Assembly (NCBI RefSeq): GCF_016905005.1
Contig: NZ_JADIKC010000007.1
Coordinates: 489,306-553,305, forward strand
Direction: 5' to 3'
From: Dyella kyungheensis
GTDB lineage: Bacteria > Pseudomonadota > Gammaproteobacteria > Xanthomonadales > Rhodanobacteraceae
Length of the DNA: 64,000 nucleotides
The notes beneath the pieces were generated by a model. The model did no database searches. It was not told where the DNA came from and was given only the letters and a program-made list of their open reading frames with translations. Below, one piece after another: positions 1 to 8,208 of the stretch. Each line of letters starts with the position of its first letter. Positions within the stretch are counted from its first letter, which is position 1. Both the position numbers and the translations under genes were made by a program.

Positions 1-1
1 G

Positions 2-343
2 GTGAATCGCCCGATGACGCTCACCTTCAAGACGACCGATGTGACGCTTACTCAGGCGCTTGGCCGAGCTGGCGGCCTCAATCCAACCACCTCCAACGGC
101 AACGCGGTTTACGTCATCCGCGGCATCGCGGATCTGGAGAATGTCAGAGGCACGATCTATCAGCTGAACGCGCGATCGCCTGAAGCCTTCGTTCTCGCCG
201 ACCAGTTCAAGGTGAAGCCGGGCGATGTGGTGTTCGTGGGCCCCGCGGGCGTGACTCGCTGGAACCGCTTCTTGTCGCAGCTGCTGCCGATGACGGGCAT
301 CATCAGCAACGCGGCAAGCGCAACATACAATCTCGACCGCTGA
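2..343 (+). CDS. Wza/GfcE-type polysaccharide export protein, C-terminal part
   Basis: Only the last 113 codons lie in the window. The frame is open to the left edge, so the GTG at position 2 is probably an internal codon. The visible part looks like the last SLBB (beta-grasp) domain of an outer-membrane auxiliary export lipoprotein (segments TLTQALGRAGGLNP and VYVIRG, then the KPGDVVFVGP turn). It is followed by a hydrophobic C-terminal helix (NRFLSQLLPMTGIIS), which in Wza forms the outer-membrane alpha-barrel. These proteins conduct capsule or exopolysaccharide through the outer membrane. The next gene overlaps the stop (TGATG), and the three downstream genes are GfcB, GfcC and GfcD homologues, which fits the role. 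The family call is secure; the substrate is unknown. Confidence 0.8.
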   Translation: MNRPMTLTFKTTDVTLTQALGRAGGLNPTTSNGNAVYVIRGIADLENVRGTIYQLNARSPEAFVLADQFKVKPGDVVFVGPAGVTRWNRFLSQLLPMTGIISNAASATYNLDR

Positions 344-1080
344 TGTTACGGCAAGCCTGTCAGGGCGGACGAGGCGGGTTGGCGCTTGGGGGGCGATCCA
401 GCGCCATGCGCTGGCGTTGGCCTGCACTGCTGCTCGCCGGTTGCGCGGCGACCGGCTCCCTTCTCGTTGGCTGCAGCAGCCTTTCGTATTCCACCATCGA
501 CACCGTGCGCCTCGCCTGGCGAGGCTCGGCCAAGCTGGCGCCCACGGCCGAGCAAGTGCAAGCGAAGCCTTATTTTCAGCTGCAGGCGATTACCGCTCGT
601 GGCAACGCCATTCTGATCCTGGGCAATGTCGTGGGTAGCCGCCAGTACTGGTATGGGGCGGACGGCGTTGCTTTGGTGTTGGAGCACGGTCGCGTGGTGC
701 AAACCATGGGATTGCCACAGAACCTCGACCGCAGCCGGATCGATCACGGCGACGATCCCTTTGCACGTGGGTTGCAAAAGCTCACGGCGCCGACGGCTTA
801 CGAGCGCACCGATGACTGGTCTCCCGGCTATCGCTATGGCGTGCCAGTGCACGCCGAACTGAAGCTATCCGGCGAGAACCGCGTCGACATTCTTGGTGTC
901 TCGCGCCATGTGGTACTGGTTACCGAAGCGGTCTCGACGAGCGCTTCCCGCAACCGCGCCAACAACCGCTACTGGGTGGATCCGTCCGATGGTTTCATCT
1001 GGGTAAGCGAGCAGGAAGTCATGCCTGGCGTGGGCATCAAGCTTGTGCAATTGCGTCCCTATCGCGGTGATGAGCCTTGA
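343..1080 (+). CDS. GfcB/YjbF-family lipoprotein of a capsule operon
   Basis: Predicted outer-membrane lipoprotein of the YjbF/GfcB family. E. coli homologues are encoded in the group 4 capsule (gfc) and yjbEFGH operons. The ATG at 343 overlaps the preceding stop. The ATG at 406 gives a cleaner type II signal peptide (MRWRWPALLLAG, then hydrophobic residues ending in LLVGCSS), so the real start may be 406. The mature part contains the family's beta-rich region (ILILGNVVGSRQYWYGADGV, later NNRYWVDPSDGFIWVSEQ). It sits between the Wza-like gene and gfcC with overlapping ends, indicating translational coupling. The molecular function of the family is not established. Family assignment rests on context and sequence pattern together. 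Confidence 0.75.
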   Translation: MLRQACQGGRGGLALGGRSSAMRWRWPALLLAGCAATGSLLVGCSSLSYSTIDTVRLAWRGSAKLAPTAEQVQAKPYFQLQAITARGNAILILGNVVGSRQYWYGADGVALVLEHGRVVQTMGLPQNLDRSRIDHGDDPFARGLQKLTAPTAYERTDDWSPGYRYGVPVHAELKLSGENRVDILGVSRHVVLVTEAVSTSASRNRANNRYWVDPSDGFIWVSEQEVMPGVGIKLVQLRPYRGDEP

Positions 1081-1865
1081 AGCGCCGCCACTCTCATCGG
1101 GTTGCTTTTGCGTTGATGACGGCAGGGTTATCGACGCTTGCCGCGCACGCCGTGGACGTCCAGATCAGCGGCGCCGTGACTCTACCCGGCATCAAGCAGC
1201 TCGCCGGGCATGCCCGCCTCAGCGATGCCGCGTTGGCCAGTCCGCTGCGCGAGGATGCCTACCCGCTCGGTGCGTCCTGGCAACGCACATCGCTACGCGT
1301 CGAACAATCTCGCCTCAAGGCTGGACTCATGTTCGAGCTGGACAGCGCGCAGCGACAATCGCAGCGCGACCACTTTCCCGCGTTGGCCGACACCATTGCA
1401 TCACTACGCGATTGGCTGGCACCGATGCCGGTGACGGGCCGGCAAGTGGCCTTGCTCGATCCTCGCTCGGTAGAAGTGAACGCCGCCGAGAACTGGCCTG
1501 TTGCCGATGGCGACGCGGTGCATTATCCGCGGCGCCCCAGCACCATCCGCGTGGTCGGCGCCGTGGTACGGACCTGTACGTTGCCGCTTATTACCTTGCA
1601 GGACGCACGCAACTATCTGGACACCTGCAAGCCGTCGCCGCTGGCCGATGGCGATTGGATCTTCGTCATCCAGCCCGATGGGCGCATCGCAAGACAGGGC
1701 ATGGGGCTGTGGAATCGTGGCTTGGCGATGCCACTGGCGCCCGGCGCGGTGATCTTTGTACCGCTGCGCGAGACGGGGCGACACGCCGTGTCGCCGGATC
1801 TCAATCGCGAGCTGGCGGCGTTTCTGGCTACGCAGCCGATCGGCGTGGAAGAGGACTCTCGATAA
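1077..1865 (+). CDS. GfcC/YjbG-family periplasmic capsule-biosynthesis protein
   Basis: Periplasmic beta-grasp protein of the GfcC family, thought to assist polysaccharide export. It starts at a TTG that overlaps the gfcB stop (TTGA). A basic N-terminus (KRRHSHR) and hydrophobic stretch ending LAAHA form a signal peptide. The mature start VDVQISGAVTLPGIKQLAGHARLSDA resembles an SLBB-like fold. A later segment, DWIFVIQPDGRIARQGMGLWN, is the conserved C-terminal region of the family. The stop overlaps the gfcD start by one base (TAATG). The rare TTG start together with the overlap suggests expression depends on coupling to the upstream gene. Biochemical role is inferred only. Confidence 0.75.
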   Translation: MKRRHSHRVAFALMTAGLSTLAAHAVDVQISGAVTLPGIKQLAGHARLSDAALASPLREDAYPLGASWQRTSLRVEQSRLKAGLMFELDSAQRQSQRDHFPALADTIASLRDWLAPMPVTGRQVALLDPRSVEVNAAENWPVADGDAVHYPRRPSTIRVVGAVVRTCTLPLITLQDARNYLDTCKPSPLADGDWIFVIQPDGRIARQGMGLWNRGLAMPLAPGAVIFVPLRETGRHAVSPDLNRELAAFLATQPIGVEEDSR

Positions 1866-4000
1866 TGCGCAAATGGACAGGACGTCCTGCTGGACTGGCC
1901 AGCATGCGGCTTCGCCAACGTCACGGCTGCCTGTGGTTGGCTGGTGGCCTGCTTGCAAGCGTGGCGCATGCCGACAACGCACCCACACAAAGCGACTTTG
2001 GTGGTGTCGGCCTGTGGCAGACACCGACGGCGCGCATGGCGGAGGAAGGCGAGGCCGCACTGACCGCCAGTCATGTCGAGCCATATGACCGCTATAACGT
2101 GTCGCTCCAGCCGCTGCCCTGGCTGGAGGCCATCTTCCGCTACACCGCGGTGAGCAACCGTCTTTACGGCCCGGAGGCATTGAGCGGCGGCCAGAGCTAC
2201 AAAGACAAGTCGATCGACGTGAAGCTGCGCCTGTGGACGGAGAGTCGCTACCTGCCTGATCTCAGCATCGGCGCACGCGATATCGGCGGCACCGGCCTGT
2301 TCGCCGGTGAGTATGTGGTCATGAGCAAGCGCTTCGGCCCGTTCGATGCAAGCCTGGGCATGGGCTGGGGTTATGTAGGCGGGCGTGGCGACATCAAGAA
2401 TCCGCTATCGATCATCAGCCACACGTTCGACGTGCGCCCCGCCAGTCATGAGGGCGCGGGCAAATTTTCCGGCAATCGCTATTTTCGCGGTCCGACAGCG
2501 CTGTTTGGCGGCATCGACTACCAGACACCGTGGGATTGGTTGGTGCTGAAAGCCGAATACGACGGCAACGATTATCGGCACGAGCCACAGCACAACAACC
2601 AGCAGCAACGCTCGCCGATCAACGTCGGCGCAGTGTTTCGCCCGAATCGCAATATGGATCTTAGCGTCGCGCTTGAACGGGGCGATACGGTGATGTTCGG
2701 CCTTACGTTGCACACCAACCTGGCCCAGAACACAGGGCCGGCGAAGCTGCTCGATCCTGCACCGCCCAAACGCAGCGCTGCACCGGCATCGCCAGAACAA
2801 GTGGACTGGGCCGAGGTGGCACGCGCACTGCGCGACAACGCCGGCATCCAGGTGTCGAGCATCACGCGCCGCGGCAGCGAAGTGATCGTAAAGGGTGAGC
2901 AGGAAGACTACTTCTACAGCGCCAAGGGCGTAGGTCGGGCCGCACGCGTGCTCGACAACGCACTGGGCCCGGGCGTCGACTGGTTTACCGTCGTTGCGCA
3001 ACAGGAAGGCCTCGCTACCACCGAGACCAGCGTGAATCGCCAGCGTTTCGCGCAGTTGCTGGATCACGACATCACGCTGAGCGAGTTCCGCCAGAGCGTG
3101 GAGCAGAACGCCCCGACGCCACGCCATGAAGAGCTGCTCTATCGTGCGCCGGTCAAACGCGTGGAGCAATCGTTCGCGCTGACCTACCAGCAGAACCTCG
3201 GCGGTCCGGACGCGTTCCTGCTGTATCAGATCGCCGCCACCTACAACATCGATTTCCACTTCACCCGGAACCTCTGGTGGAGTGCGGTGGTGTCGGCCGA
3301 CCTGATCGACAACTACGACAAGTTCAAATACGACGCGCCCAGCGACTTGCCGCGCGTGCGCACCGATGTGCGCAAGTACATCACCAGTTCCACCGTCACC
3401 CTGCCGATCTTCCAGTTCACCGGCACGCGGCAGCTGGGCCAGGATCTCTATGGCATGGCCTATGCCGGCATGCTCGAAAGCATGTTCGGCGGCGTGGGCG
3501 GCGAAGTGCTCTATCGACCGTTTGGCGAGCGCTGGGCGATCGGTTCGAACATCAACTGGGTGAAGCAGCGCGGTTACGACCAGGACTTCAGCTTCCGCAG
3601 CTACAAGGTGGTGACCGGTCACGTCACCGGCTATTTCGACCTGGGCTACAAGGATGTGCTGGTGGCGATCAGCGCGGGCCGCTACCTGGCCGGCGACTGG
3701 GGCGCCACGCTCGATGTGTCGCGTGAATTTCGCAACGGCGTGCGCATGGGGGCTTACGCCACCAAGACGAATGTGTCGGCAGAACAGTTCGGCGAAGGCA
3801 GCTTCGACAAGGGCATCTACCTGTCGATTCCGTTCGACCTGATGCTGCCCCGCTCCACCCGGGCGAGCGCATCCTTCGTGTGGGATCCGCTGATCCGCGA
3901 TGGCGGTGCCATGTTGAGCCGGCGCTACTCGCTCTACTCGCTCACCAGCGATCGCGACCTGGACAACTTCAACAGCAATCTCGACAAGATCGCCGAGTGA
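1865..4000 (+). CDS. GfcD/YjbH-family outer-membrane beta-barrel protein
   Basis: A 711-residue YjbH/GfcD-type protein, last gene of the exopolysaccharide operon. The ATG at 1865 overlaps the gfcC stop. The frame stays open further upstream, but the extension lies over gfcC and is rejected. A signal peptide ends near VAHADN. It is followed by the typical start of the mature YjbH family (FGGVGLWQTPTARM, then EPYDRYNVSLQPLPWLEAIFRY). Alternating amphipathic strands run through the N-terminal third and the last 300 residues, consistent with a beta-barrel at each end flanking a periplasmic middle (residues roughly 300-440). Such proteins are needed for polymer secretion in E. coli. No promoter is visible inside the operon. 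Confidence 0.8.
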   Translation: MRKWTGRPAGLASMRLRQRHGCLWLAGGLLASVAHADNAPTQSDFGGVGLWQTPTARMAEEGEAALTASHVEPYDRYNVSLQPLPWLEAIFRYTAVSNRLYGPEALSGGQSYKDKSIDVKLRLWTESRYLPDLSIGARDIGGTGLFAGEYVVMSKRFGPFDASLGMGWGYVGGRGDIKNPLSIISHTFDVRPASHEGAGKFSGNRYFRGPTALFGGIDYQTPWDWLVLKAEYDGNDYRHEPQHNNQQQRSPINVGAVFRPNRNMDLSVALERGDTVMFGLTLHTNLAQNTGPAKLLDPAPPKRSAAPASPEQVDWAEVARALRDNAGIQVSSITRRGSEVIVKGEQEDYFYSAKGVGRAARVLDNALGPGVDWFTVVAQQEGLATTETSVNRQRFAQLLDHDITLSEFRQSVEQNAPTPRHEELLYRAPVKRVEQSFALTYQQNLGGPDAFLLYQIAATYNIDFHFTRNLWWSAVVSADLIDNYDKFKYDAPSDLPRVRTDVRKYITSSTVTLPIFQFTGTRQLGQDLYGMAYAGMLESMFGGVGGEVLYRPFGERWAIGSNINWVKQRGYDQDFSFRSYKVVTGHVTGYFDLGYKDVLVAISAGRYLAGDWGATLDVSREFRNGVRMGAYATKTNVSAEQFGEGSFDKGIYLSIPFDLMLPRSTRASASFVWDPLIRDGGAMLSRRYSLYSLTSDRDLDNFNSNLDKIAE

Positions 4001-4006
4001 AGGCAA

Positions 4007-4025
4007 GGCCCGGTTTGGCCGGGCC
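4007..4025. terminator. GC hairpin between convergent genes
   Basis: Perfect 7-bp inverted repeat GGCCCGG / CCGGGCC with a 5-nt loop, in the 35-bp gap between gfcD and the convergent Rieske gene. There is no T-run on either side, so terminator function is only suggested by position. Confidence 0.35.
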
Positions 4026-4035
4026 AACGAGACGT

Positions 4036-4380
4036 TCAGTCGTCCAGCCAGACGTCGCCCTCGGTCACGCGCACTTCCACCCGGCGCAGGTGTTCGCCCC
4101 GGCAAGGGCCACCCACGCACAGGCCGTCGACATCCTGGAACGAGGCGCCGTGCGCCGCACAGACCAGCAGGCCGTCCTTCAGCAGGAACTTGCCCGGCGC
4201 CCAGTCCAGCCGGCGCCCTGCGTGCGGGCAGATATTGAGATAGGCGTGCACCGCGTCGTCACGACGCAGCACGATCACGCTTTCTTCGCCGTCGCGCAGC
4301 ACGGCATCAACGGCAATGGCGCCGCCGTCGGGGATATCGTCCAGCCGGCAAAGCGCCTGGTCGGGTGTCACTGGATCCAT
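4036..4380 (-). CDS. Small Rieske-type [2Fe-2S] ferredoxin-like protein
   Basis: A 114-residue single-domain Rieske protein of the NirD/HcaC-like ferredoxin class. Both cluster-binding motifs are present: C51-P-H53 and C74-A-A-H77 (CPHAG ... CAAHG), two Cys and two His ligands for a 2Fe-2S cluster. The start at 4380 is chosen because a GGAGAGG ribosome-binding site precedes it; the open frame extends further upstream over the neighbouring gene. Such small Rieske proteins usually donate electrons to an oxygenase or reductase, but no partner is adjacent. The neighbouring 90-residue membrane protein is divergent. The partner is unknown. Confidence 0.85.
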   Translation of the reverse strand: MDPVTPDQALCRLDDIPDGGAIAVDAVLRDGEESVIVLRRDDAVHAYLNICPHAGRRLDWAPGKFLLKDGLLVCAAHGASFQDVDGLCVGGPCRGEHLRRVEVRVTEGDVWLDD

Positions 4381-4456
4381 CGGCACTTGCCTCTCCGGCC
4401 CTAAGGCCCCATCGTTACGCACGTAAGTCGTTGATTTTACCACACGGATTTTTAAC

Positions 4457-4729
4457 ATGCGCTTCTCACTGCCCATGCCGCGTCGTTCCCGCCACCCCTT
4501 GGTCCGCGCCCTGTCGCTGCTGCTGGGGCTCGCTGTGGTGGGCATCTTGATGGTGTTCGGCCTGGTGGTGGCCGGTGTGCTGCTGATCGGCGGGACACTG
4601 GTGTTTGCACTGCGCCATTGGTCGCGCAAGCGCGGCAGCGTATCGCCTGCGCCTCGCCGTGGCCACCAGCCCGAGGTCATCGAGGGCGAATATGTGGTGT
4701 TGCACCGGACACATCACGTCGCCCGCTGA
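4457..4729 (+). CDS. Small conserved membrane protein of unknown function
   Basis: A 90-residue protein with a basic N-terminus (PRRSRHP) and a long hydrophobic segment (about residues 18-52, two closely spaced membrane helices or one long hairpin), then a basic cytoplasmic tail (RHWSRKRG) and an acidic patch PEVIEGEYVVL. I do not recognise a named family. The tail motif VIEGEY(V) is typical of small membrane proteins found in xanthomonads. It is divergent from the Rieske gene and shares a 76-bp spacer with it. No function is proposed. Confidence 0.65.
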   Translation: MRFSLPMPRRSRHPLVRALSLLLGLAVVGILMVFGLVVAGVLLIGGTLVFALRHWSRKRGSVSPAPRRGHQPEVIEGEYVVLHRTHHVAR

Positions 4730-4773
4730 CGTCCCGGCCTGCGGGCCGCCGCGCCACATTCCGAAGTGTTGTC

Positions 4774-4797
4774 ATGACCCGGCGATGACCGGGTCAT
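4774..4797. terminator. Hairpin downstream of small membrane protein gene
   Basis: Inverted repeat ATGACCCGG / CCGGGTCAT (9 bp, 6-nt loop) 45 bp after the stop of the 90-residue protein and 90 bp before the AraC-MGMT gene. There is no T-tract. It may be a weak terminator or a protein site. Confidence 0.35.
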
Positions 4798-4887
4798 TGC
4801 GTTGAGCGCCGTGCAGAGCAAGATCCGGATGGCTGGCACCCGCTGCCGGCACTAGGCTGGACCCATCGGTGCTTCGGATGAACGACC

Positions 4888-5766
4888 ATGACTGCCCGCC
4901 ACGCCAACGGAAAAACCCTCGAACAGGTCCGCCTGCTGCTGGAACGCGCCGACGAGGCGCCCACCCTGCTGGCGCTGGCGGAGGCTTCCGGTCTTAGCCC
5001 CAGTCACCTGCAACGCGCCTTCCGGCGCCGTTACGGCATGAGTCCGGCCGAGTATCACCGCGCACGCCGTTTCGGCCAGCTCAAGAGCGCCCTGCGCCAG
5101 GGCGCTGCCGTCTCCGATGCGGTGTACGGCGCGGGTTTCGGCTCCGGTAGCCGGGTTTACGAACACAGCGACCGTTTGCTCGGCATGACCCCCGCGAGCT
5201 ACCGGGCGGGTGGTGCCGGCGCGGACATTCGCTACACCACCACCGATACGCCGCTGGGCCGGCTGCTGGTGGCAACCACCTCGCGCGGCATCTGCTCGGT
5301 GACGCTGGGCGATACCGATGCGGAGCTGGAAAAGCGCCTCGCCGATGAATTTCCGCAGGCCTCGCACGAACGCGTGGATGCCGGCCGCGAAGAGTGGCTC
5401 GATGCGGTGATCGCCCGCATCGCCAGCGAACTGGGCTGGAGCGATGCGGATGCGCCGGATCTGCCGCCGCTCGACGTGGCCGCCACCGCGTTTCAGTGGC
5501 GCGTGTGGAACGCGCTCACGCGGATTCCGTCGGGCACCACCAAGAGCTACGGCGAGCTGGCCGCGGAACTGGGCATGCCCAAGGGCGCCCGCGCCATCGG
5601 CAATGCCTGCGGCAACAATCGCCTGGCCTTGATCGTGCCCTGCCACCGCATCGTGCGCGAAGACGGTTCGCTCGGCGGTTGGCGCTGGGGCGTGGAGCGC
5701 AAGCGCGAACTGCTTGCCAGCGAACGGCGCGACGACCACCGGCAGGGACAGCGCTCCGCCGCGTGA
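4888..5766 (+). CDS. AraC-type regulator fused to methylated-DNA-cysteine methyltransferase
   Basis: A 292-residue fusion. Residues about 8-105 form an AraC-type DNA-binding domain with two helix-turn-helix motifs (LALAEASGLSPSHLQRAF, then AVSDAVYGAGFGSGSRVYE and the GMTPASYR signature). Residues about 112-280 form an MGMT domain with the active-site PCHR (C252) that accepts the alkyl group from O6-alkylguanine. The layout matches Ada but lacks Ada's N-terminal zinc domain carrying the methylphosphotriester-accepting cysteine that turns Ada into an activator. Direct alkyl repair is therefore well supported. How, or whether, transcriptional control works is unclear. The start at 4888 follows a short AACGACC leader without a strong Shine-Dalgarno. 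Confidence 0.88.
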   Translation: MTARHANGKTLEQVRLLLERADEAPTLLALAEASGLSPSHLQRAFRRRYGMSPAEYHRARRFGQLKSALRQGAAVSDAVYGAGFGSGSRVYEHSDRLLGMTPASYRAGGAGADIRYTTTDTPLGRLLVATTSRGICSVTLGDTDAELEKRLADEFPQASHERVDAGREEWLDAVIARIASELGWSDADAPDLPPLDVAATAFQWRVWNALTRIPSGTTKSYGELAAELGMPKGARAIGNACGNNRLALIVPCHRIVREDGSLGGWRWGVERKRELLASERRDDHRQGQRSAA

Positions 5767-5809
5767 CTTGAGCGCCGCTCAAGGCTGCCTTGCGGAAGCC
5801 TCGCTTCCG
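5767..5809. terminator. Tandem hairpins after AraC-MGMT gene
   Basis: Two adjacent inverted repeats directly follow the stop: CTTGAGCG / CGCTCAAG (5767-5783) and CGGAAGC / GCTTCCG (5793-5809). Neither has a strong T-run. Position suggests transcription termination or mRNA 3'-end protection. Confidence 0.4.
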
Positions 5810-5892
5810 ACCCGTCGGCGCCCGGACTATGGTTGAGCTGCGTATAAACTATGGGCGACATACACCCCGCCATGTCCCCCGCGTAGCCCGAT

Positions 5893-6807
5893 ATGACCGA
5901 CACGACGACTCCTTCAGCCGCCCCCGTGGTTCATGCGCCCGTTGCCGACACGCGCCTGCTGGTGCCGTTGGCCTTGTTTGCGCTGTACATCATCTGGGGC
6001 TCGACCTACCTGGGCATCCATTACGCGCTGGAGAGCTACCCGCCCTTCCTGCTTGCGGGCATTCGTTTCCTCGGCGCGGGTGTCGCACTGTTCGCCTTCC
6101 TGCGTTTGCGCGGTGTGGCGATGCCCACGGCAATCCAATGGCGCAATGCCGGCATCACCGGTTTCTTGCTGCTGGGCGTTGGCAACGGGTTGGTGTGTTT
6201 TGCGGAGCAGCGCGTGAGCTCGGGTATCGCCGCCGTCGCGGTGGCGAGCATGCCGCTGTTCGCCGCGGTGTTTGCCGGCGTATACGGCGAATGGCCCTCG
6301 CGTCGCGAAACCGTCGGTCTGGTGATCGGTTTCGTGGGTGTGGTCGTGCTGAACCTCGGTGCCGGCCTCTCCGGTTCGCGACTGGGTGCCATCGCGCTGC
6401 TGGTCGCCGCCATGAGCTGGGCGTTCGGCGCCACCTGGAGCCGGCGTCAGGACATGCCGGCGGGCCCCATGAATACGGCGGCGCAAATGCTGTGCGCCAG
6501 CGTGGCCTTGCTGATCGTCGGTTTCGCCCAGGGCGAACAGCTGCCGGCCCATCCCACCACGCGCGCCACGCTGGCGCTGGTGTACCTGGCCGTGTTCGGA
6601 TCGATCATCGCCTTCAGCGCGTTCCTGTATGTGCTAAAGCACGCGCGCCCCGCCCTGGCCACCAGCTATGCGTATGTGAATCCGCCGGTGGCCGTGCTGT
6701 TCGGTGTCCTGCTGGTCGGCGAAAGCGTGGGGCCGTACGACCTCCTCGGCATGGCCATCATCCTGGTGGGCGTGGGTGCCATCACGCTGGCCCGTCAGCG
6801 CCGCTGA
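5893..6807 (+). CDS. EamA/DMT-family transporter (YedA-like exporter)
   Basis: A 304-residue inner-membrane protein with ten predicted hydrophobic helices arranged as two EamA repeats. The typical N-terminal segment is LFALYIIWGSTYLGIHYAL, and the second repeat ends VAVLFGVLLVGESVGPYDLLGMAIILVGV. The length equals the usual DMT exporter length. These transporters export metabolites such as amino acids. The closest remembered relatives are YedA-like proteins, but the substrate cannot be read from sequence. The gene stands alone and is followed by a strong hairpin terminator shared with the convergent ABC operon. Confidence 0.85.
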   Translation: MTDTTTPSAAPVVHAPVADTRLLVPLALFALYIIWGSTYLGIHYALESYPPFLLAGIRFLGAGVALFAFLRLRGVAMPTAIQWRNAGITGFLLLGVGNGLVCFAEQRVSSGIAAVAVASMPLFAAVFAGVYGEWPSRRETVGLVIGFVGVVVLNLGAGLSGSRLGAIALLVAAMSWAFGATWSRRQDMPAGPMNTAAQMLCASVALLIVGFAQGEQLPAHPTTRATLALVYLAVFGSIIAFSAFLYVLKHARPALATSYAYVNPPVAVLFGVLLVGESVGPYDLLGMAIILVGVGAITLARQRR

Positions 6808-6830
6808 CGACCGTCGTGGCTTGGCGAAGA

Positions 6831-6860
6831 AAAAGGGCGCGCCATTCGACGCGCCCTTTT
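6831..6860. terminator. Bidirectional rho-independent terminator
   Basis: Perfect 11-bp stem AAAAGGGCGCG / CGCGCCCTTTT with an 8-nt loop. It carries a T-run on the plus strand and an A-run on the left arm, so it can stop both the EamA transcript and the convergent ABC operon. Confidence 0.9.
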
Positions 6861-6878
6861 TTTGTTTCCACGTGAACC

Positions 6879-8198
6879 TCAGAGTTCGCGCAATGCCGTC
6901 GTCACCGGCAGACGCGCAGCACGCATCGCCGGGAAGATGCCACCGATGAAGCCGATGGCCAGCGCCCACTTGAGACCAGTCCACAGCAACGCCGGCGACA
7001 CGCGCAATTCGAAACTCAGCTTGCCCACGGTGCCCGCGGCAAGCGTGGATGCGCTGTAGCCGTTGAAGATCAGCCACGCCAGCAGGCCGCCCAGCAGACC
7101 GCCGATCAGCGCCAACAACATCGTTTCGAGCATCACAGCGACCACCACCGGAAAGCCGCGAAAGCCGATCGCACGCAAGGTGGCGATCTCGCGTGCACGC
7201 GCGGCCACCGCGGCAAACATGGTGTTGAGCGCGCCGAACATGGCGCCGATCGCCATGATCAGGCCCACCGCGATGCCCACCGCCCTGATCACCTTGGTCA
7301 TGCCCTCGGACTGCTTGCTGAAATAGGCGATCGTGGTGCTCACATCGACCTTCAGCTGCGGATTGCTTTCCAGCTCGGCCTTGAACTTGTCGTAGGCCTT
7401 GGGATCGGCCAGGCGCACCGTCACCGAGGCACGGCTGCTGCCGCGACGATACGTATCGGCCACCACGCTGGCGTCGCCCCACACTTCCGAATCCATCGCA
7501 TCGCCGGAAGAGAACACGCCGACCACGGTCCACTGCTGGTTGCCCAGCTTCACCGTATGCCCGGGCGTGAGGCCTTCGAACTGCTTGGCCGCCCCCTTGC
7601 CCACGATCAGCTCGCGCATGCCGGGCTTGAAGTTGCGTCCGTCGATCACTTTCACGTTCGGCCGCACCGCCCACGCCTGCTCGCCGACACCACGCAGTTG
7701 CACGCTGCCTTCGTCGTCCGCGGTGCTGCCCTTCAGCGGAAGATTCGCTGCCACCACCAGTTCCGGCGACGCGATGGGCTCGCCCTTGGCGTCCTTGGCG
7801 ATGCCGGCGGCCTGCGGGATCAGCGTCACGCTGTCGTGGTCGAGCACGGACATCACCTCCGCCGCGGACGAGCCGCGCATCACGATGACGGTATCGTCGC
7901 TGCCGGTCTTGCGCAGTGTCTCCGAGTAGCCTTCGCCCATCGCCAGCAAGGCCACCAGCACGCCGACCACGCCAGCGATGCCGATCACGATCACCGCCGA
8001 GGAACCAAGGCGTTGCTTCAGCGTGCTGATGCCAACGCTTGCTACCGAAGCCGCACGGCGCCCGCTACGAGTGAACGCCATCCACGCTGCAAACAGCAGC
8101 GCCAGCACGATCACGCCCTGCCACGGCAGCATGATCCAGGCCACGAGCACTGCGGCAATCAGCAGGAGCAGGCCAAGATTGATCAGGAAATTCTTCAT
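6879..8198 (-). CDS. MacB-like ABC transporter permease, second subunit (FtsX/MacB_PCD)
   Basis: A 439-residue permease. It begins with an extra hydrophobic hairpin (LLLLIAAVLVAWIML, VIVLALLFAAWM) not found in the partner permease. The usual type VII layout follows: one helix (near residue 70-95), a large periplasmic MacB_PCD domain (about 100-310), and three C-terminal helices of the FtsX domain with TLRAIGFRGFPVVVAVM between them. It is the last gene of the adaptor-ATPase-permease-permease operon. Together with the 388-residue permease it probably forms a heterodimer, unlike MacB, where ATPase and permease are one chain. Such systems act as mechanotransducers, moving toxins, peptides or lipids from the periplasm. 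The substrate is unknown. Confidence 0.85.
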   Translation of the reverse strand: MKNFLINLGLLLLIAAVLVAWIMLPWQGVIVLALLFAAWMAFTRSGRRAASVASVGISTLKQRLGSSAVIVIGIAGVVGVLVALLAMGEGYSETLRKTGSDDTVIVMRGSSAAEVMSVLDHDSVTLIPQAAGIAKDAKGEPIASPELVVAANLPLKGSTADDEGSVQLRGVGEQAWAVRPNVKVIDGRNFKPGMRELIVGKGAAKQFEGLTPGHTVKLGNQQWTVVGVFSSGDAMDSEVWGDASVVADTYRRGSSRASVTVRLADPKAYDKFKAELESNPQLKVDVSTTIAYFSKQSEGMTKVIRAVGIAVGLIMAIGAMFGALNTMFAAVAARAREIATLRAIGFRGFPVVVAVMLETMLLALIGGLLGGLLAWLIFNGYSASTLAAGTVGKLSFELRVSPALLWTGLKWALAIGFIGGIFPAMRAARLPVTTALREL

Positions 8199-8208
8199 GT
8201 GGCTCTCC

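Noticed and set aside
1043..1864. Upstream extension of the gfcD frame
   Set aside because: It lies entirely over gfcC in another frame. ATG 1865 directly precedes a signal peptide and overlaps the gfcC stop.
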